A DNA stretch of 64,000 nucleotides from Carnegiea gigantea (taxonomy: Eukaryota > Streptophyta > Magnoliopsida > Caryophyllales > Cactaceae), in contig JAKOGI010001249.1 in assembly GCA_029747015.1 (NCBI GenBank), positions 93,501 to 157,500 on the forward strand, read 5' to 3'. Positions 35,727-46,618 of the stretch are shown piece by piece. A program made the position numbers and the translations under genes. Position 1 is the stretch's first letter. Each line of letters begins with the position of its first letter. The notes beneath the pieces were generated by a model, which was not told the origin of the DNA, searched no databases, and worked only from the letters and a program-made list of their open reading frames with translations.

Positions 35727-36467
35727 TTACTCAAAGGATGTGGATTTTTTTAGGATAAACCCGAAGGAAAAGTTAGTTGTACGCCATGCTGGAACGTATG
35801 TAGGTCTCCTAAAACTGGTATCTCTTCTAGAAGATTCATCAAATTCTTTAGGTTTAGGAATAGTAATGTGAACTATATTGGATTTGATGTTGTCTATATT
35901 GAGTTCTTCTCTAATCTCATTGTTTTCACCCTTAGATATCATTTTACTTTTTTTATCCAGATTCTTCCTAATTTCTTGTAGAGGAGTCATCATTAGATAC
36001 TTTTGATATCTTCTCCAATCCTCTAGTTTAATTATGTTCATCTACTGATATATTTCTTCTTCGAACTGGACATAATTTGCCTCTTCATTATCATTAGGTG
36101 ATACTACTTGTTTTTCTACTATTACGCCCATGATTTTATTGAATTGTTTTGAATTTTGTTTTTTATCAAATAGCTTTTGTAATTCCTCGAGATTACCCTG
36201 CTTATATTTCATCTCTTCTTTATTCTCTAACGTCTCTGATGAATTTTCAGTTGATTTTTCTCCTACCATTTTTTCAATTTTTATATCTTGCAGAGGAAAT
36301 GAATTTTTGTTTTTTGGGTTTCTGAAAGGATATTTATGCTGAAATGGAGTACTGATACTTAAATTAGATCTTTCACTATGTCCAATTTTGTTGATTAAAG
36401 AAAGATGGATTACCGATAATTGTTTCTTTATCTCCTTGATTTCAGTATTAGTTTTTGCTAATTTCAT
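35727..36467 (-). pseudogene. Caulimovirid N-terminal coding region remnant
   Basis: Two abutting frames (36467-36042 and 36041-35727) separated by one stop codon, otherwise in the same frame. Rich in Lys, Glu and Asn with coiled-coil character. The position suggests the segment before the coat domain; I do not recognise a specific motif. Confidence 0.5.
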
Positions 36468-36644
36468 CTCTAATTCTAATATTGCATCATTTTCTGTGCT
36501 ACTGAAACGGCTCTTTCTAGTGAGTGCACAATATGTGAATAATTAAGAGCAGAACAAGTAAATGGCAATTCAAGCATTAAACACGGTTAATTAACTTAAT
36601 CAACTATTAATTAAATTAATTAACTCAATTATTTTTTATCACTT

Positions 36645-36657
36645 GGCTCTGATACCA
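36645..36657 (-). other. tRNA-Met primer site of the pararetrovirus
   Basis: On the minus strand tggtatcagagcc. In Caulimoviridae this is the origin of minus-strand DNA synthesis and by convention genome position 1. It lies just upstream of the coding regions, in matching orientation. Confidence 0.8.
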
Positions 36658-37066
36658 ATTGAAAGAGGGCCTCAAGTAGTACTTATGAGAGAAATTACAC
36701 ATGCACAAAATTAAAATTTTTTAAAAATATATTTTTTAAGGATTGGAGTAAAATATACAAATATAAAAAGTGAAAGTGTAATAGCCTGAACCTAAATTAT
36801 GTTAATTACTTTGGTTAATCTCCATTTAAGTTAATAAAGTTGATGCCGCATTTATATTGATTCTACCAATAGAACTCGAGCATATGTTTCTAAACCCAAA
36901 ATATGCCATTGTGAATAAGCCTATAGAGATGGCTAAGAACTTGGGTTGTGAGAAGGCACATGGGAGACGTATATTGATATAAAGAGCACATATCCTAACT
37001 TGCTTAATCAGGTAACTCTTTCGAAGTCCAAGATTCAAGGACAAAACTTATTTTAAGGGGGAATGT
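36658..37066 (+). other. 3' end of another gypsy element with partial LTR copy
   Basis: 36777-36853 repeats the first 77 bp of the LTR at 37067 (tgtaatagcctgaacctaa). Then follows gypsy-type 3' sequence ending aagattcaaggacaaaactt and the purine tract aagggggaatgt directly before 37067, a pattern usual in Tekay/Del-like chromoviruses. No coding frame survives. Confidence 0.55.
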
Positions 37067-37698
37067 TGTAATAGCCTGAACCTAAATTATGTTAATTACT
37101 TTGGTTAACCCCCATTTAAATTATAAAGTTGAGCGTCGCATTTCAATTTAGCATGCATATAATTTATGCAGTTGTAGGCTAAGATGACGTAGTGGCCTTG
37201 AAATAAAAATGAATCATGCTTGATACAAAATCATTCAGAACTTCTAAGGAAATAGAACATTAATCATTCATAAAAATGGATAAAGGTTGCAATTTTCATG
37301 GAATATTAGGTAAATAAAATCATAATATGAATAAATAAAATATTAATAAATACAAAAGTAAATGCGAATAAAATGGGTAAGTCTATAGTTTTTTTTTTTC
37401 AAATAAACAAATAAATAATAATAATTCAAAACTCATTATATTAGACTTTGTGATTGACATATATTGACATATATAAAAAGACAACCACAACTACAACTAC
37501 AAAAACAATAATTATCAAATTAAGACTTAACTCAACTCTAACTAGTTTCACACAAACTCCAATACTTACTCTTAAACTCTGCTATAGAAATGGTCTTAAT
37601 TCTTGCCTATCCAACCTGGTCGCCTCACTTGAACTCCCTTCATGTGAACAAAGGCATATGTCGATAAAGGTATAATGTAATACATCCAGGATGTTACA
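37067..37698 (+). repeat. LTR of a gypsy element, 632 bp
   Basis: Starts tgtaatagcctg after a purine tract and ends catccaggatgttaca, so it has TG...CA ends with short inverted termini. The interior is AT-rich. The matching 5' LTR is present only as a 77-bp piece (36777-36853), so most of the element was lost. Confidence 0.6.
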
Positions 37699-40354
37699 CA
37701 CGTTGCTTATAAAAGTCAATCTATTGCAGTTATTGTCTGGATTTGGTTAGAAGGGATGCCAGTTGAAACTCGACTACTATAATTCTGGCTGGAATTTCAA
37801 CATTTCTTATCCTTCAGTTATCAATTAGAGTCTGTCTTTCATAGGAATGCTATTTCTTTCGACACTTCACATACTTGTCTGATTTTGCCTTATTCCTAAT
37901 AGTTGTTTAATTTTCTTATTTCAATTCAAACCCTTGGAGTTTTGTGGATTCTTAAAAATGCTCGTACGTCCTTTCTATCATGATTGACCATGTTCTTGAA
38001 ACTTATCATTAAATAAAGGGTATGTTCCTAATCGACTAAATGGTTACCCACGCTGCGCAATATTTTTAGTCTTGCCATCTTCTTCTTTATTCTGTTAAAA
38101 GCATATTTGCACATATATCCTGCACCCCATTTATCCCACCGTTTCTCTTGTTTTGAATTCCACTCCTCAAAATGAACTCTGCCTTTTTTTTAATCCAATT
38201 TGGTCGTTTTGCTTGAACTTATTTCATGAGAGCGAATGCATGTCCCTGCAAATCCAATTTATAGTCAATTCGAGATGTTCGATACTTTGCTCATTTGAAT
38301 CTATCTATCGCATTCACCATATTGATTGGTGTTACTAATTTGTTTGTAATTCAATGGTAAATCCAAATATAGCTAACCGCCTTTCATTCTTGAAATGGTT
38401 CTAACGTTTAACATCAAACCTCTCTTTGTATTTGACTACACTTTAGGATGAAGATTATAAAAACAATCCACCTCTTATTTTCACTAAGGCCAATAACCAT
38501 AATTCCTCTCCATTTTGAATGCCCTAATCTTTTTGCATCTCAACAGCAACATAATTTGATCTATAATTTAACCTTTCAACTACCTATCCTGTCTAAAATA
38601 ATGCGATGTACTCATCATTGCTATCCATATGGCTCAAGAGGTGTCGACCACTTGTTGGTTTCGCTTGTGATCCACACATGCGAACTCTGATACTTACGAG
38701 ATTTTAAGTCTCAATTTGAGGTTGGGAGAAAAAGATACGAAATTTCTAAGGTAAACCTCAACATGATAATAAAATATCGTAAAGTGGTGAATTACAATTT
38801 TGCAGGGGTCATCTTTGCATAAATGGTAAACTGATGCTTAATATGGAAATAAAGAAAGATTTAAAATTTAAGGGCAAGAGTGAGTTTGTCATCAATTTAA
38901 TCAAGTAGTGAAGATGATGGGTTATAATTAGTGTAAAGATAACTAAAGGTGTAGGCATTGCCCTAGAATAAAAATGAAATTGGAGTGAGATTCTTTTGAA
39001 TTAAAAAATGACATATTTTCTAGGAGTTAATAATAATGCTTTTCTCAATAATAATCATTACGTTAATAATATTAACAATAGTAGAAACAACAATATTAAT
39101 GTTCGTAGCAACAATTATAGCTTTAGCACTACTAGTAATAACAACACCAACTGGATTATAAAGGGGAAGCAAAATTATTTTGCATGGCTAAATACGTGAG
39201 GATGGTTGCCTTGGTAATTAAGAGAAATGACAAGGTGAACTGTGAATTACTTATTAATGATATGACCAGTAAATATTATATGAAACTTCAGTAACCACTA
39301 AAATGTATATTTGGAGTAGAAATGACCATTTTCATTGTTGTCAAGCCATGAATAACTACTTTGTAAAAGGGGAGTAATTTCAAAAATTTTAGGTACATTT
39401 ACCACCTGTACCCTTTAAAAACTCGCGTATTTTTTATAAACACTAAAGTCTCATAATGTATAATTATTTAATGAATCAGTTTCAAGAATTGTTTACCACA
39501 TAATCAAGTGAACCCACCAGTTATCAATCATGCCAAACTTACACCCTTCAATTCACCCGCGCGGCGTCAAGTCAGGCTATTCGATTGGCTTAACAAGTGT
39601 ACATTTATTCAATGATCGCAATATACATATGAGCTCATATAATTAGTAACAGTTTTATTTTGATTCTCTCTCCCCCTAGTTTCGAACTAAAATAAATTGA
39701 AATGTGGGCACTCAATGAAAAATGACTTTATGTCTTAATAGTATAGGAGTGAATGTATTGGGTTTTGGCTCATTATTCGAATATTTTTGTGTTTTATGTT
39801 TTTAGGTAATTAAGCTGTGAAGTCCTTCCTGATAATAGCTAAAAGACAATGAGATAGTCAAGGGCATCTAGACTAGCTCACACTAGGACTTCGCAAAGTC
39901 AGGGGTCATGGCATGAAAGCTTTGAGGGGTTGCCGAACTACTTTTTGGGTTCAAGGACGTACAAAGGGTGCATTAGGTAGTTTTCATGCAAGTTAAAGTG
40001 TGTTCTAATGTTTATGTTACGTAAATAAATTAAGCCTTATCCTTTCTAGGATGGCGGTAACACCCTAACCCTAACCTGTGGTTCTTCCGTTGAACAAACT
40101 ACTAATGCTCAATTTATAAGTTAATTATTTGATTATAAGTTGGCAAGTTACATATGGGCCCTACACATGAATTAAAATAGTGAAATTTGGACCTGAAAAA
40201 ATAGATTACATAAACTTAGAGGGACCTTTCTATTAGTTATCTCATAAGTCAAGATACCTTGTAATTAGATTTAAAAGCTGAGGTTTCTTAAAATAATTTA
40301 CACAAAACTAAAGGTGTCTTTGTGTAATTAATTGATAGATATTCACATGTTATT
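37699..40354. other. Unassigned part of composite insertion
   Basis: 2.7 kb AT-rich, no gene supported. 39008-39199 is a 63-codon Asn-rich frame over an AAT/AAC-rich stretch, probably chance. 40068-40081 has two telomere-like ccctaa units, too few to be telomeric. The gtgaagtcc...gtcaaggg region (39800-39900) looks LTR-derived, but no partner was found here. Confidence 0.4.
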
Positions 40355-40990
40355 GGTTCCTTCTTGTATTTACCAAATTACACTAGACCTTATATAGCCT
40401 ATGTAGTAGGCTGATTAGGAAGGTTTACTCATAATCCGAGTGCTATTCATTCACAAGCTTTAACCAAGGTATTTCGATACTTAAAGGAACCATGAATTAT
40501 GGATTGCATTGTTATGACTTTGCTGCTGTTTTAGAAGGATTTGGTGATGCTAACTAGATTTGTGATTCATAAGAAGTTAAATCGACAAGTGGTTATGTGT
40601 TTACCTTGGGGGGTGATGCCATATCTTTGAAGATTATCATTTCTCTTTCCACTATGTAAGTCGAGTTTGTCGCATTAGCTTTGGCAAGTATTGAGGCTGA
40701 ATGGCCTAAAAATTTCTTGTTTGACATTCCATTGTTGCCTAACCCTATACCTCTTGTGTCGTTACATTGTGATTGCTAAGCTCTCATAGCTTAAGGAAAA
40801 GAATCAAAATTTTAACGATGAAAGGAGACACCTAAGAGACATAAATCTGTCAGATATTTGATATCCCATGGTGTGATTTCTCTTGACTTTGTCAGGTCAA
40901 ATAATAATGTTGGGTATCCCATTACAAAGTGTTTGGTGCGTCAATGGGTTCTTGAAACGTCAAGGGGAATAGGATTGAAGCCATAAATTA
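40355..40990 (+). pseudogene. Copia A RNase H
   Basis: Last pol domain of element A: NPSAIHSQALTKVFRYLKGT, VLEGFGDAN, KSTSGYVFTLGGDA, EFVALALASIEAEW, KSVRYLISHGVISLDFVRS and ending TSRGIGLKP. The catalytic DAN is kept, but about six in-frame stops and a frameshift near 40810 break it. It continues directly from the sequence cut at 29167. Confidence 0.85.
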
Positions 40991-41563
40991 CTCATTGCAG
41001 TGGACACCCCTCTCTAAAGGTATGGCAATCCCATGAATAGAGTGCAACGGGCACAAACAAAGCTGATGGGTGAACTTAAAATAGCACCACACCTAAGTGA
41101 AAATTTTAGGTCTCATTCCTATGATGAGGTGTTCTTTGATGGTTTTGGCAATTCTAAAGGATGAGTTATTTTTAACTCTTAATGACCGAAGACATGATTT
41201 TGCGGAGTGGTGGTCATAGGCCACTCTTGGAGGGCTCACCTAGTGGATGTGACAGTGGGATCACCAACAAGGGATTGAGATATTCGCTAATCATGATATC
41301 CATGAACAAGACACCGTGCATAATCGGAATCGCGCACCACCAATCAAAATTGATGAACGCTCATATTCTGTGTGTGATGAGTAAAGACTTGCCTAAAGGG
41401 ACTCTAGTTCAAGACTTTAGATTGCTATTTTACTCAAGTCGGAGTTGATCAACACTGCGAGGAGGTTGGAACTAGAAGGTACTTACACATGTTACATGGT
41501 ATAAAGATGCTCACTATTATTTTTTAAAAAAAAATATTTTGATTTTCAAATCATGTGGGGATA
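40991..41563 (+). other. Copia A 3' untranslated region and purine tract
   Basis: Non-coding stretch between RNase H and the right LTR; the 88-codon frame at 41182-41448 has no similarity I recognise. Ends gtggggata (41555-41563), the purine tract before the LTR. Confidence 0.6.
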
Positions 41564-42505
41564 TGTTAGAATATTTGTGATTTGAAAATCTTATTTCACT
41601 AAATCTATTTTATCCTACAAAATTATTTATTAAATGAGAGTCTTTTATGGCTGATAAAATTTTGCAAGGTTACTCTCTTGGATTAAACCTCTCTACGGAC
41701 AGGGATGCCAGTAGAGATAAGACTGACTGCATCTGAATCTCCATAGCCTCGTAAAAACGGGACCCACACTGGGAGATGGTGTTGTTATTGTTGTTGTATA
41801 CATTGAGAAGGTCAAACACTCTATTATAAAATTTTGGGAGCGTAAAAATAGGGATTTATGAATTGCAAAGTCTCTTCTCCTTCTTATAGCTTCAACCTCA
41901 GTATTTTATGTTTTCATTAAAAAAGTACTGCTAGTTGTTTTTAACAGTGGAGCTTTTATGTGATTGTATTATCATTTTTTTTAGTTCCCTGTGTGCTCTT
42001 CTAAATGTAGCAATTTAAGTCTTGCTTGGGATTTTTATTGACAAAACGCGTTATTATATTGTTTCAATTATTTTATGTTTACAACTTCAAAGTTTCAAGA
42101 TTAAATCGATCAGTTTATTTGATTTAGAATTATTATTTTTAGCATTGGGCTATTAGTTGATTTGGGGAAATCCTCTTGCAGCATTGAAGGATTCCGATGG
42201 GTTGTCATAGCTTGGAAGAAGACTGCATTCAATTGAAATACCAGTGCAATGGGGGCATTTCGTCTCTTAGAAAAGCTGGGCGCTTCAACCTAGGTTACTT
42301 CTAAAACTCATATATATTATCTCTTGTTCCTATTAATTGGTTGTAATTTTCGGTTGTTATATTTTCATGTATTACATGCAAAAATTTGGTGTAATATATG
42401 ATTAGTTGACTATATATAACCTATCCCCTTAGTTGCATTGTCATTTGTTGGCATATCGATTAATAATATCACCTCCGAGGTATTATTCATATAAATCTTC
42501 CTACA
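41564..42505 (+). repeat. Right LTR of copia element A
   Basis: 942 bp, tgttagaata to cttcctaca, followed by the duplication gtgaa. It shares long blocks with the left LTR but differs widely, including the extra block 41665-41825. Confidence 0.85.
41665..41825 (+). mobile_element. SINE/RTE-tail-like insertion in right LTR of A
   Basis: Absent at this point from the left LTR. Contains agagataagactgactgcat, gggacccacactgggag and a ttgttattgttgttgta tail, the plant Au-type SINE or RTE LINE 3' signature. The direct repeat ataaaattttg flanks it (41654-41664 and 41826-41836). The last 20 bp resemble LTR sequence placed elsewhere in the left copy, so the right border is uncertain. Confidence 0.6.
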
Positions 42506-43516
42506 GTGAATATCACTGAGCTTTGGGTTTCATGGGAGACCTTAATCGCCATTTATTTATTGATGATAAAATTGACGGAGCCCATGTCACTCAACATGAT
42601 ATTCATGATTTCCAACGATGTGTCCCAATGGTTAGGTTGCATACTTAACGGAGAAAGGTTGCAGATATTCATGAACTCACAGAGACGAGTTTGGTTACTG
42701 GATATTTTCTGGAATTGAAAGAATGTTGATGAACAATAGTTGGCTATCTGACTTCTTCACTTCTGAGGTAATATTCTTAATTATTTGAAGAAACATGTAT
42801 ATGATTGTTACCTTGATCTGCTCAAATTTCTTGAATTGCAAGAAGAGCCTCCCCCCCCCCCCCCCAAAAAAAAAGATTTGTAATACCATTTGTAAGAATT
42901 TTAGAAAGCATGACTGTTGCAAAGGCTTCTCAAAAAGACTAAGCAGAGACCATTTTGGGGACGTTGAAATCAACTTTGCCGCACCAAAGGGAAAACTTAA
43001 TAGCATTCAACTTGCTATTCAAGTTAATCTTTGATGGACAATTATGTACTTATGACCAGAATGCTTGGACTGAGCTTTATATTTAGCAGAATCGGCTTAA
43101 AAGCTTGAATATCCAAAAAACTAAAAAGGATTGGCTCAATCTTGTAGACTCTAATACAACAAATTCTTCTTTGAGAAGTTGAAACAGTAGCTCCATCACA
43201 ACATAATTTGATCTTTTCAAATGTGAGATGGTCAATGGACCTAGAATCACCATAGGATTGTGCAACATTTTGTGTAATTTTGCGAAACTATTTGGGCGTC
43301 CCTACTGTTATCACCGAAAATATTAAGGATGACATAATTGCTGTGAGTCCTTGGCTCACCACTTCTCAGCAGTTGTCTCTTATTAGACCTGTTGCAAAGA
43401 GTGCTGTTAAGAAGGCGTTATTTTGTATCCCAAATCACAAAAGTCCAAGACCGAATGGCTGCTGTAATGGTAGCTCATCATTATCTATTTCTTTAAACTT
43501 CAACCATAAAGTTTGA
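42506..43516 (+). pseudogene. L1-like LINE remnant, right part (endonuclease end, start of RT)
   Basis: Continues the LINE of 1330-2194 past copia A. From 42532 it reads MGDLN then VTQHDIHDFQRCVPMVRLHT, the second half of the APE endonuclease. Decayed linker follows, with a C15A9 tract (42851-42874). 43280-43516 reads SPWLTTSQQLSLIRPV and KKALFCIPNHKSPRPNG, the conserved entry to LINE RT. The rest of RT is missing, so the element is 3'-truncated or deleted here. Confidence 0.78.
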
Positions 43517-44925
43517 ATGCATTCATGACTTTGGTTGACGTGATTATGATTGTAATGAAGAATTTTAATTAGAGATGTTTGGCGTATATATTCATATGAG
43601 GTTAGTTTTACCTATCCAATTAAATTTTAAACTAATTGGAGCATAATTGGTCTAAAATTGGAACCGACTCAATTTAAATAAGGTATTTACATTAAACAAA
43701 CTATTTAAAAAAAATTAAAGAAGAAGATGACTAGCCCCATACCAAGCGGTCTAGCTGATGTTCCAACTTGGTCATCCGCTAATCAAATGCAAGCGACTCT
43801 TTTTTTTTTTTCCGATTATTAGTTGGGCAAAGCCCTTACCAAAAAAAAAAAAAAGTATAGTATAGCCACTATACAGCTAATAAGAAGATAGCTACTGCAT
43901 CCTAGAGAATACATATTTAGACAAAAAAGTTCATACAGCTACTAGCCATAATCACATACAACATCTGAGATCTCCACCTACTAATCACATGAATCTCAAA
44001 CTTGCTGTTTGTTTTCTATTTTCTTTCTCAAACTTCATGTGATCTTTCTAATTACCGGGCTCTTACCTCCGATGACAGAAATGCCCAGTCTTTTGCCTAC
44101 ATCTAAGCCAACCAAACGGAACAGGTTTAACATATAATCTATGAGGTTATTTTACACTATTTAACATTTCTATTTTTTTATTTACAGAACTCCTAATTTA
44201 GATTGTACTTAACTTTGTAGCCTATCTTTTTGACAATACATAAACATAAATATCATAAAAAGGCACTGTTGTATACATGTGTTCATTTTGTTATATTAGT
44301 GTTTAGATCAATGCGCCTTTATATGGAAAAGATGACTAATTCATATGTGTAGTTAACTAGTTATACACCTAAAAGTGAAAAATGCGGCCAAAAGAAAAAC
44401 TCATAGCCCGAATTGCATCTGAACAAACATGGACTCCCTGCAATTGGAGGGGTTGGCCATCCTCGATCTGACAAAGAATTTATTGAGTAATTTCCTCTTT
44501 TTTTAGCAATCTAATCTTTTTAATAAAACTAGTATTTTTCATACCTACATGATGCACGTAAATTTTCATAAGCTTTTAATTGTAGTTATTGGTGCATTTA
44601 TTTCATTATCATATAATGCGTTATTTTGGTAATATTGAAAGTGATGTTAGTAATATAATATAATGAATTATCATAATTGAGTAGTCTCTTTTTTTTTTTT
44701 TTATTCCTTTGGAAATCAGGTCTTCCAAAATGTAGTTAACTTTATAAGATCTTTTTTTGGAAAATAAAATCGTGCATGTGCAACTAACATGTATTTTAAA
44801 AAATAAAAACTATTAATTATCTTAAAAATTTTGTGAAAATAACATGTATCAAAAATTTAGAAGTTCTTTTGTTTTAATATATAAACATAGACATAAATTG
44901 GTAAAATATCAACCGTGAAATGAGA
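43517..44925. other. Intergenic, no gene seen
   Basis: 1.4 kb AT-rich sequence between the LINE remnant and the Mutator-like element. T12 (43800-43811) and A14 (43841-43854) tracts. No gene or recognisable repeat. Confidence 0.5.
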
Positions 44926-44935
44926 GCAAGAGAAG

Positions 44936-45118
44936 GAAAAAATTATTAAATGGTCCATTGTAGTTTTGTCAAATAATTTTGGAGACCCATAATTTTTGAT
45001 AAATATTTGTGGGTCCATGGAAGTTTGGATCAATAATTTTTTGGTCCATTTCCGACAACAAACTTTAAGATTCGAGCACTTTATTGGGGAACATGAAATT
45101 GTTGACTGAATTGCCCTT
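44936..45118 (+). repeat. Left terminal inverted repeat of the MULE
   Basis: About 180 bp, starting gaaaaaattattaaatggtc, inverted copy of 50496-50676 with few mismatches. Also contains agtgctcgaatcttaaagtt (in inverse) and an ATG-free leader for the GRF gene. Confidence 0.92.
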
Positions 45119-45913
45119 GTATGTATGACATGACCGTTGGAAGAAATTATGAAATGGTCTATCCTGTCTCTCTCTCTCTCTCTCTCCATTTTGCTTCCAC
45201 TTTGCTTCCTCTTTCCTCTCTCTGTCTCCTCCATTTACCGTGTCTGTGTATGTTCATCTGGGTCCTCTGGTGGTCTTCCTCTCTCCATTATCATCTCTCA
45301 AGGCATCCATTTTGAATCAGGTATGCAAGCTAGCCGTTCAAATTTGCTTCCACTGTATTTTCATCTTTGAACCCATCCAATATGCGGGGAAAAAAGACTG
45401 TAGAAACTGTGGGGAAGGTACAAATTCGAAGCTGAACCCAAGTTTGCTTCCTCTCTGTCTTTCCTCAATTTGAAATGCAGTAAACGTCGAAGTTGATAAT
45501 TTTAGCATGGTGGACATAATTTTGAAAGTTAGATGCGTATGTGGTTTTAATTTGCCCAAAAAAGAGGGAAATTGCATTAAGGTATGTGGTATGTTGTTGA
45601 TGCAGTTTAATTTTAGCATTAAGGTATGAGTTGTTGATGCATTAAACATTTTCGTAAATGTGGAGTACAATATATTTTGAACCTCATAATTTTATGTTGA
45701 TGCCGTGTAATGTTATATTTTTTGGAATAATGTAATTGTAATATAAAACTACATTAAAAATTGTAATTGTTGAATTTCCAAAATTTGGAATAATGTTATA
45801 TTTTTTATTAAGGAATGGTTGTTGGTGTTAGATAATGTGTTTTTTTATTTAAATTGTGTGATTTCTCCCACTTTAATTGTGTTCTGATTGTATACGCAGT
45901 CATTATTGAAGAG

Positions 45914-46126
45914 ATGCCTAGTTCGTCTAGTTGCGGAGGAGCGAACGAAATATATCCTCAGTATGACATGGAGGTAATATGTAGAACTTGTGGGAGGGTT
46001 GCAGACATCAAAATTTCAAGGTCTCGTGATAACCCAGGGAGGTTATTTTTCAGATGCACTCAGTGTGACAAGTTTCTGAAATGGGCAAAGCCCCTACCAG
46101 GACCAAGAGTTGATGAGGCAGATTAA
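45914..46126 (+). CDS. GRF-type zinc-finger protein of the MULE
   Basis: Small protein of unknown role, 70 residues to the first stop. The GRF zinc finger covers about residues 18-58: CRTCGRVADIKISRSRDNPG, then FFRCTQCDKFLKW. GRF fingers are known as nucleic-acid-binding modules. I choose the Met at 45914 because a good acceptor (gtatacgcag) ends at 45898; a donor gaatcag/gtatgc at 45319 suggests a 5'-UTR intron 45320-45898. TAA at 46124-46126 is followed in the same frame by 41 more codons to a TGA at 46250-46252, encoding a short helical segment and a hydrophobic membrane-like end (MLMVAVAIVIAI). The stop may therefore be a recent mutation. It converges with the transposase gene. Confidence 0.72.
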   Translation: MPSSSSCGGANEIYPQYDMEVICRTCGRVADIKISRSRDNPGRLFFRCTQCDKFLKWAKPLPGPRVDEAD

Positions 46127-46618
46127 GGAAGCATGGAAATCATGATGCATCAATTGAAAGGCATAAGAAAGCTACTTGAGATTATGAATAGAAGGATTGG
46201 GATTGGAATCATGTTGATGGTGGCTGTTGCTATTGTAATTGCTATCAAATGAACATTAACCTCAGACAACCTCAATGTGATAAGGCTTGGTGTATGTATG
46301 TGTGATATTGTTACTTTTATGAGTAAGTAATGAATGGAATGTCATTTGGGTGAACATAATAATTTATGAAAGTACTTAGTGTAATAACAACATAGTTTGC
46401 AAAGGTACTTGTGATTCATAACAACAAATATGAAATGATGCAGTACAAGTCTTCTGTCTCAAAATAACAAAATCAGGTGTGCTATGTCCTAAACACACTA
46501 TGCTCTAGCAAGCCTTTATGAGAGCAATAACAAAAAGGACATCACAAGTCCACCACAAAAAGGACAGCACCCTTTTCAGTGGGCTAAAATAACATTAAAG
46601 CTTGGTATGCAGGGAGGT
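46127..46618. other. Space between the two convergent MULE genes
   Basis: 46127-46252 is the in-frame tail of the GRF gene described above. The rest is AT-rich and probably holds the 3' ends of both transcripts. Confidence 0.6.

Larger units (their letters stand above)
30850..36657 (-). mobile_element. Endogenous caulimovirid (pararetrovirus) remnant
   Basis: Decayed integrated copy of a plant DNA pararetrovirus (Caulimoviridae), read leftward. In order from the tRNA-Met site at 36657: an N-terminal coding region, coat-protein region with zinc finger, aspartic protease, RT, RNase H, and an acidic C-terminal tail near 30955-30850. Stops and frameshifts occur throughout, a catalytic part of RT appears deleted, and a 98-bp insertion splits the protease side. 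No integrase is present, as expected for the family. It cannot yield virus. Genus not determined. Confidence 0.82.
2195..42505 (+). mobile_element. Ty1/copia element A, multiply interrupted
   Basis: Two diverged LTRs, each starting tgt[ct]agaatatt, enclose copia pol fragments in the right order: protease, pre-integrase zinc region, integrase, RT, RNase H. The flanks are the 5-bp direct repeat gtgaa (2190-2194 and 42506-42510), and the outside sequence is one LINE on both sides, so the boundaries are firm. Pol is split by gypsy element B within RT and by a composite block (about 29168-40354) between RT and RNase H. Gag is mostly missing. The LTRs differ strongly, so this is the oldest LTR insertion in the stack. 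Confidence 0.85.

Noticed and set aside
39008..39199. Asn-rich protein gene
   Set aside because: Low-complexity AAT/AAC sequence without start context or similarity.
40068..40081. Interstitial telomere repeat
   Set aside because: Only two ccctaa units in a row.
45121..45473. Plus-strand open frames just inside the left MULE repeat
   Set aside because: Ser/Leu runs come from a TC microsatellite; the region fits a 5' untranslated exon of the GRF gene.
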